A stretch of DNA of 64,000 bases from an uncultured Porphyromonadaceae bacterium. GTDB lineage: Bacteria > Bacteroidota > Bacteroidia > Bacteroidales > Muribaculaceae. A program made the translations under genes and the position numbers. Below the pieces are notes generated by a model. It was given only the letters and a program-made list of their open reading frames with translations. It had not been told where the DNA came from and did not search any database. Positions 61,911 to 64,000 of this stretch are shown here, piece by piece. Each line of letters starts with the position of its first letter. Position 1 is the first letter of the stretch. Location of the stretch: NCBI GenBank assembly GCA_905202215.1, contig CAJKRG010000001.1:1-64000 (forward strand), written 5' to 3'.

Positions 61911-61975
61911 CAATTCCCCTTTTCTGACTATCAGGATTTCTCCTGAAATAGGCAGAAAGGGGAATTGTTTTTATT
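61911..61975 (+). terminator. Terminator at the end of the PUL
   Basis: A 15-bp stem with one bulge (caattccccttttctg at 61911-61926, cagaaaggggaattg at 61953-61967) contains an inner tcagga/tcctga stem (61931-61946) and is followed by TTTTTATT. The HAD gene on the opposite strand ends within its tail. Confidence 0.85.
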
Positions 61976-62591
61976 GGAAGAGGAGGTCGAGTGCATTGTC
62001 ACCAAGATCCTGCGCGAGCAAGTCGCAATACGGACGAAGGCTGTCCGGAGAGTTGGTGGTCGCCAAAGCTACGACAGTGGCACCGGCGGCACGGCCGGCT
62101 TTAAGGCCATTGAATGAATCCTCGAATACTACACAGTCGGCCGGTGCCATACCCAGATCAGTGGCGCCGAGAAGGTATCCTTCAGGATCGGGTTTGCTGC
62201 GTTTTACACGAGAGTCGGTTATTACAGACTTGAAGTAGTTTTCGAAACCGGGATACATGCTGAAAAGGCGTTTCATCTTGATGTCGTTGCTGCTTGTGAC
62301 TATGGCAGCCGGTATTCCGGCCTGTCGCAATTTTTCAAGGAAAGGCACAGTATCAGGGAAGAGAGGGTAAGCCATATTGTCTTCGGAGATGGTGAGCATT
62401 TCTATAATGGCATTGTGGTCTTCCGGTCTGAAATACGTGCTTAGAATATTGGGTAGGGTGGTGCCTTTTATAATTTTTGCAAAATTGTCGATACCGGTCG
62501 GGAAATGGCGTTCGATATCGCTCCATATTTCTGTATATACAGGTTCGGTGTCAATCAGTACTCCGTCGAGGTCAAATAAGGCAGCTTTCAT
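61971..62591 (-). CDS. HAD-superfamily phosphatase / beta-phosphoglucomutase-like
   Basis: 206 aa, HAD subfamily IA variant 3. Motif I FDLDGVLIDTEP (Asp7, Asp9), motif II VTSS, motif III KRSKPDPEGYL and motif IV FEDSFNGLKAG. This group includes sugar-phosphate and glycerol-phosphate phosphatases and beta-phosphoglucomutases. It converges on the glycerol-1-phosphate dehydrogenase gene but is transcribed with yigZ (11-bp gap), so a link to the PUL is not supported by operon structure. Confidence 0.88.
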   Translation of the reverse strand: MKAALFDLDGVLIDTEPVYTEIWSDIERHFPTGIDNFAKIIKGTTLPNILSTYFRPEDHNAIIEMLTISEDNMAYPLFPDTVPFLEKLRQAGIPAAIVTSSNDIKMKRLFSMYPGFENYFKSVITDSRVKRSKPDPEGYLLGATDLGMAPADCVVFEDSFNGLKAGRAAGATVVALATTNSPDSLRPYCDLLAQDLGDNALDLLFQ

Positions 62592-62602
62592 TTCTTGTGT
62601 TT

Positions 62603-63199
62603 TTAATCTTTTATTGATACTCCGTCGATGTCGGAGAGACGGGCACGGAGAACCGCGGCTTCGTCAGCCCGTATCGCAAGAGTTATTTCGCAGGAATTGT
62701 CGAAAATCTGACTTCTGATTTCTATCTCGCTGTTTTTGGTCAGTTTCATTACGTCGTTCATGGCAAGATACGGGAATGTAAAACTGATTTCCGCCATATC
62801 GTGCCGTTCTATTATTTCAGCTTCGCCGAGGGCCAGACGGGCTGCTTCGCGATAGGCGGCAATCAGACCAGATGTGCCAAGCTTTATTCCACCGAAATAA
62901 CGTACTACAACAATCACTATGTCCGTCAGCCCGAAAGAATTTATCTGGCCGAGAATGGGCTTTCCCGCAGTACCGGACGGTTCGCCGTTATCTGAGCTAA
63001 GAAAATGTTCGCGTGCGGAACCGAGCATATATGCCCAGCAAACATGTCTGGCGTCGAAATATTTTTTTGAATACCGTGAGATTATATCTTTCGCTTCCAC
63101 AACAGTTGACACAGGATGGGCAAATGCGAGAAATTTACTCATTTTCTCCTTGAAAATAGCTTCGGTGGGACTTTGGATAGTGTGGTACGTATCGGCCAT
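62603..63199 (-). CDS. YigZ / IMPACT family protein
   Basis: 198 aa. The UPF0029/IMPACT N-terminal domain (about 15-125) shows SKFLAFAHPVST, DARHVCWAYMLG, SSDNGEPSGTAGKPIL and VVVVRYFGGIKLGTSGL; a DUF1949-like ferredoxin-fold domain (about 135-195) follows. The family is widespread and may act in translation or stress control; biochemical role unsettled. Its ATG lies 3 bp past the T-run of the cydB terminator, so its promoter must overlap that terminator or it depends on read-through. Confidence 0.9.
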   Translation of the reverse strand: MADTYHTIQSPTEAIFKEKMSKFLAFAHPVSTVVEAKDIISRYSKKYFDARHVCWAYMLGSAREHFLSSDNGEPSGTAGKPILGQINSFGLTDIVIVVVRYFGGIKLGTSGLIAAYREAARLALGEAEIIERHDMAEISFTFPYLAMNDVMKLTKNSEIEIRSQIFDNSCEITLAIRADEAAVLRARLSDIDGVSIKD

Positions 63200-63202
63200 G
63201 AC

Positions 63203-63245
63203 AAAAAAATACCGGCGTCGGGTTGTTTCCGCCCTGACGCCGGCT
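63203..63245 (-). terminator. cydB terminator
   Basis: An 8-bp GC stem (ccggcgtc at 63212-63219, gacgccgg at 63236-63243), extended by a ggg/ccc pair across a bulge, is followed on the minus strand by TATTTTTTT (to 63203). It lies 12 bp after the cydB stop. Confidence 0.88.
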
Positions 63246-63256
63246 GTATTAAGCGG

Positions 63257-64000
63257 TTAATATTGATGTGTGTCGCCCTTGAGTTCGGATTCGCTCATAG
63301 GACGTGCATTCATTTTTGCCCAGACATAGGCTATATATGCCAGTACGAATGGGATGAGAAGAGAAACACAGCTCATTACTGTGAGAGTGAAAAGTGATGA
63401 CGAGCTGTTGGCTATTGTCAGCGACGATGCCGCATCTATGTTGGACGGAAGGTAGGCGGTGCCGTTGTAGCCGGCTATGCAGAAAAGGACAAGTACGACA
63501 ATAAATGCACCGATGCCGGCATACCATATGCCTTCACGCCATGTCTTATCGAATGCACTGCGGAATATGCCGTAAAGAGCCAGAATCACGCCAATGAGAA
63601 GCATTGCCCCGAGCCACCACATGTCCAAAAGGTTGTGCAGATATATGAAGCCTTCCTCCGCAAAACCGTCTTCTGTCTGCCGATAACCGGTCTGAAGCAG
63701 GAGTACAACAAGAAAAGCGACAAAAAGAACAGCAAAGATCAACCCGTTGAAAAGAGTTTTACGTCGCATTTTCATGGTAAATTCGGTGTCGCCTGCGATA
63801 TTATTTATGAAGTAGAGCGATGCCATTGTGCGTGCGAGAAAGAAGACGACAAATCCGAGCAGGAGATTTTTCCAACATATTATCGCTTCCAGGCCGTGTG
63901 TCGGCACCCAGTTGGAGATTACAGGAGCACCGGGATTGAGAAGATTGCTTTTGGCTACGGTAAATTCTCCACCGAAAAACATCATCCCTACAGCGACACC
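63257..64000 (-). CDS. cydB: Cytochrome bd quinol oxidase subunit II, 5' truncated by window edge
   Basis: C-terminal 247 codons; the frame stays open to base 64000 and the Met at 63985 is internal (VAVGMMFFGGEFTVA). About six hydrophobic helices match the second half of CydB (FFLARTMASLYFINN, LLDMWWLGAMLLIGVILALYG, GIGAFIVVLVLFCIAGYNGTAYLPS, LTVMSCVSLLIPFVLAYIAYVW). With CydA (outside the window) it forms the high-oxygen-affinity terminal oxidase that Bacteroides-type anaerobes use in nanoaerobic respiration. Confidence 0.95.
   Translation of the reverse strand, partial: GVAVGMMFFGGEFTVAKSNLLNPGAPVISNWVPTHGLEAIICWKNLLLGFVVFFLARTMASLYFINNIAGDTEFTMKMRRKTLFNGLIFAVLFVAFLVVLLLQTGYRQTEDGFAEEGFIYLHNLLDMWWLGAMLLIGVILALYGIFRSAFDKTWREGIWYAGIGAFIVVLVLFCIAGYNGTAYLPSNIDAASSLTIANSSSSLFTLTVMSCVSLLIPFVLAYIAYVWAKMNARPMSESELKGDTHQY

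Noticed and set aside
1..64000. tRNA, rRNA, insertion sequence, integrase or prophage genes
   Set aside because: I looked for these and saw no convincing cloverleaf, transposase or integrase motif; a tool-based scan could still find a small RNA.

Overview
The window looks like a chromosomal segment of a gut Bacteroidales, probably a Muribaculaceae-like or related glycan degrader. The evidence is a SusC/SusD pair with its own ECF sigma and FecR anti-sigma, fimbrillin (Mfa)-type lipoproteins, BspA-like LRR and BACON domains, a fused MurF-alanine racemase, an Rnf operon led by rseC, and several TAnnTTTG-type -7 boxes, the Bacteroidota primary promoter. Family assignment rests on gene content only. 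No rRNA, tRNA, CRISPR array, insertion sequence or prophage gene was recognised.

Layout. 1-3981 (+) is the end of a polysaccharide locus that starts outside the window: a GH2 enzyme (5' end missing) and a secreted alginate-lyase-like/GH88 fusion. 4054-14404 (-) is a seven-gene chitin/GlcNAc operon, read from high to low coordinates: two GH18 chitinase lipoproteins (one fused to ThuA), a ROK sugar-kinase gene lacking its N-terminal third, a NagB-family deaminase, an MFS sugar transporter, a GH3 enzyme and a GH20 beta-hexosaminidase. 14578-14887 (-) holds a small charged protein with a full promoter and, overlapping its 3' end, a 40-codon fragment with a P-loop that looks like the start of a truncated zeta-toxin/AAA-type gene. 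dnaK follows at 15010-16914 (-).

17183-28351 (+) is a long tightly packed run: HAD phosphatase, rseC, rnfBCDGEA, a PorE-like TPR/beta-propeller/OmpA lipoprotein, a GSCFA protein and murF-alr. It ends in a 23-bp perfect inverted repeat shared with the converging agmatine operon (small protein, aguA, aguB; putrescine from agmatine). 30731-41405 (-) is a surface and signalling region: fimbrillin-like lipoproteins, a 1180-aa fimbrillin/LRR/BACON/M64 metallopeptidase chimera, an NTF2-like membrane protein, a predicted outer-membrane protein, an LRR lipoprotein, a tail-anchored eukaryotic-like Ser/Thr kinase and a putative DNA-binding protein.

41620-46175 (-) encodes methylmalonyl-CoA epimerase and the complete sodium-pumping methylmalonyl-CoA decarboxylase, the last steps of the succinate-propionate pathway; with Rnf this gives two primary ion pumps in one window. 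An Lrp/AsnC regulator precedes the largest accessory locus, 47150-61874 (+): ECF sigma, FecR, SusC (with STN domain), SusD, metallophosphoesterase, GH3 beta-glucosidase with an extra C-terminal domain, PHP phosphoesterase, an unassigned secreted protein and sn-glycerol-1-phosphate dehydrogenase. This mix suggests a PUL for a glycerol-phosphate-bearing glycan such as lipoteichoic acid or osmoregulated glucan, and is the best candidate here for an undescribed system. The window closes with a HAD phosphatase, a YigZ-family protein and the end of cydB (-).
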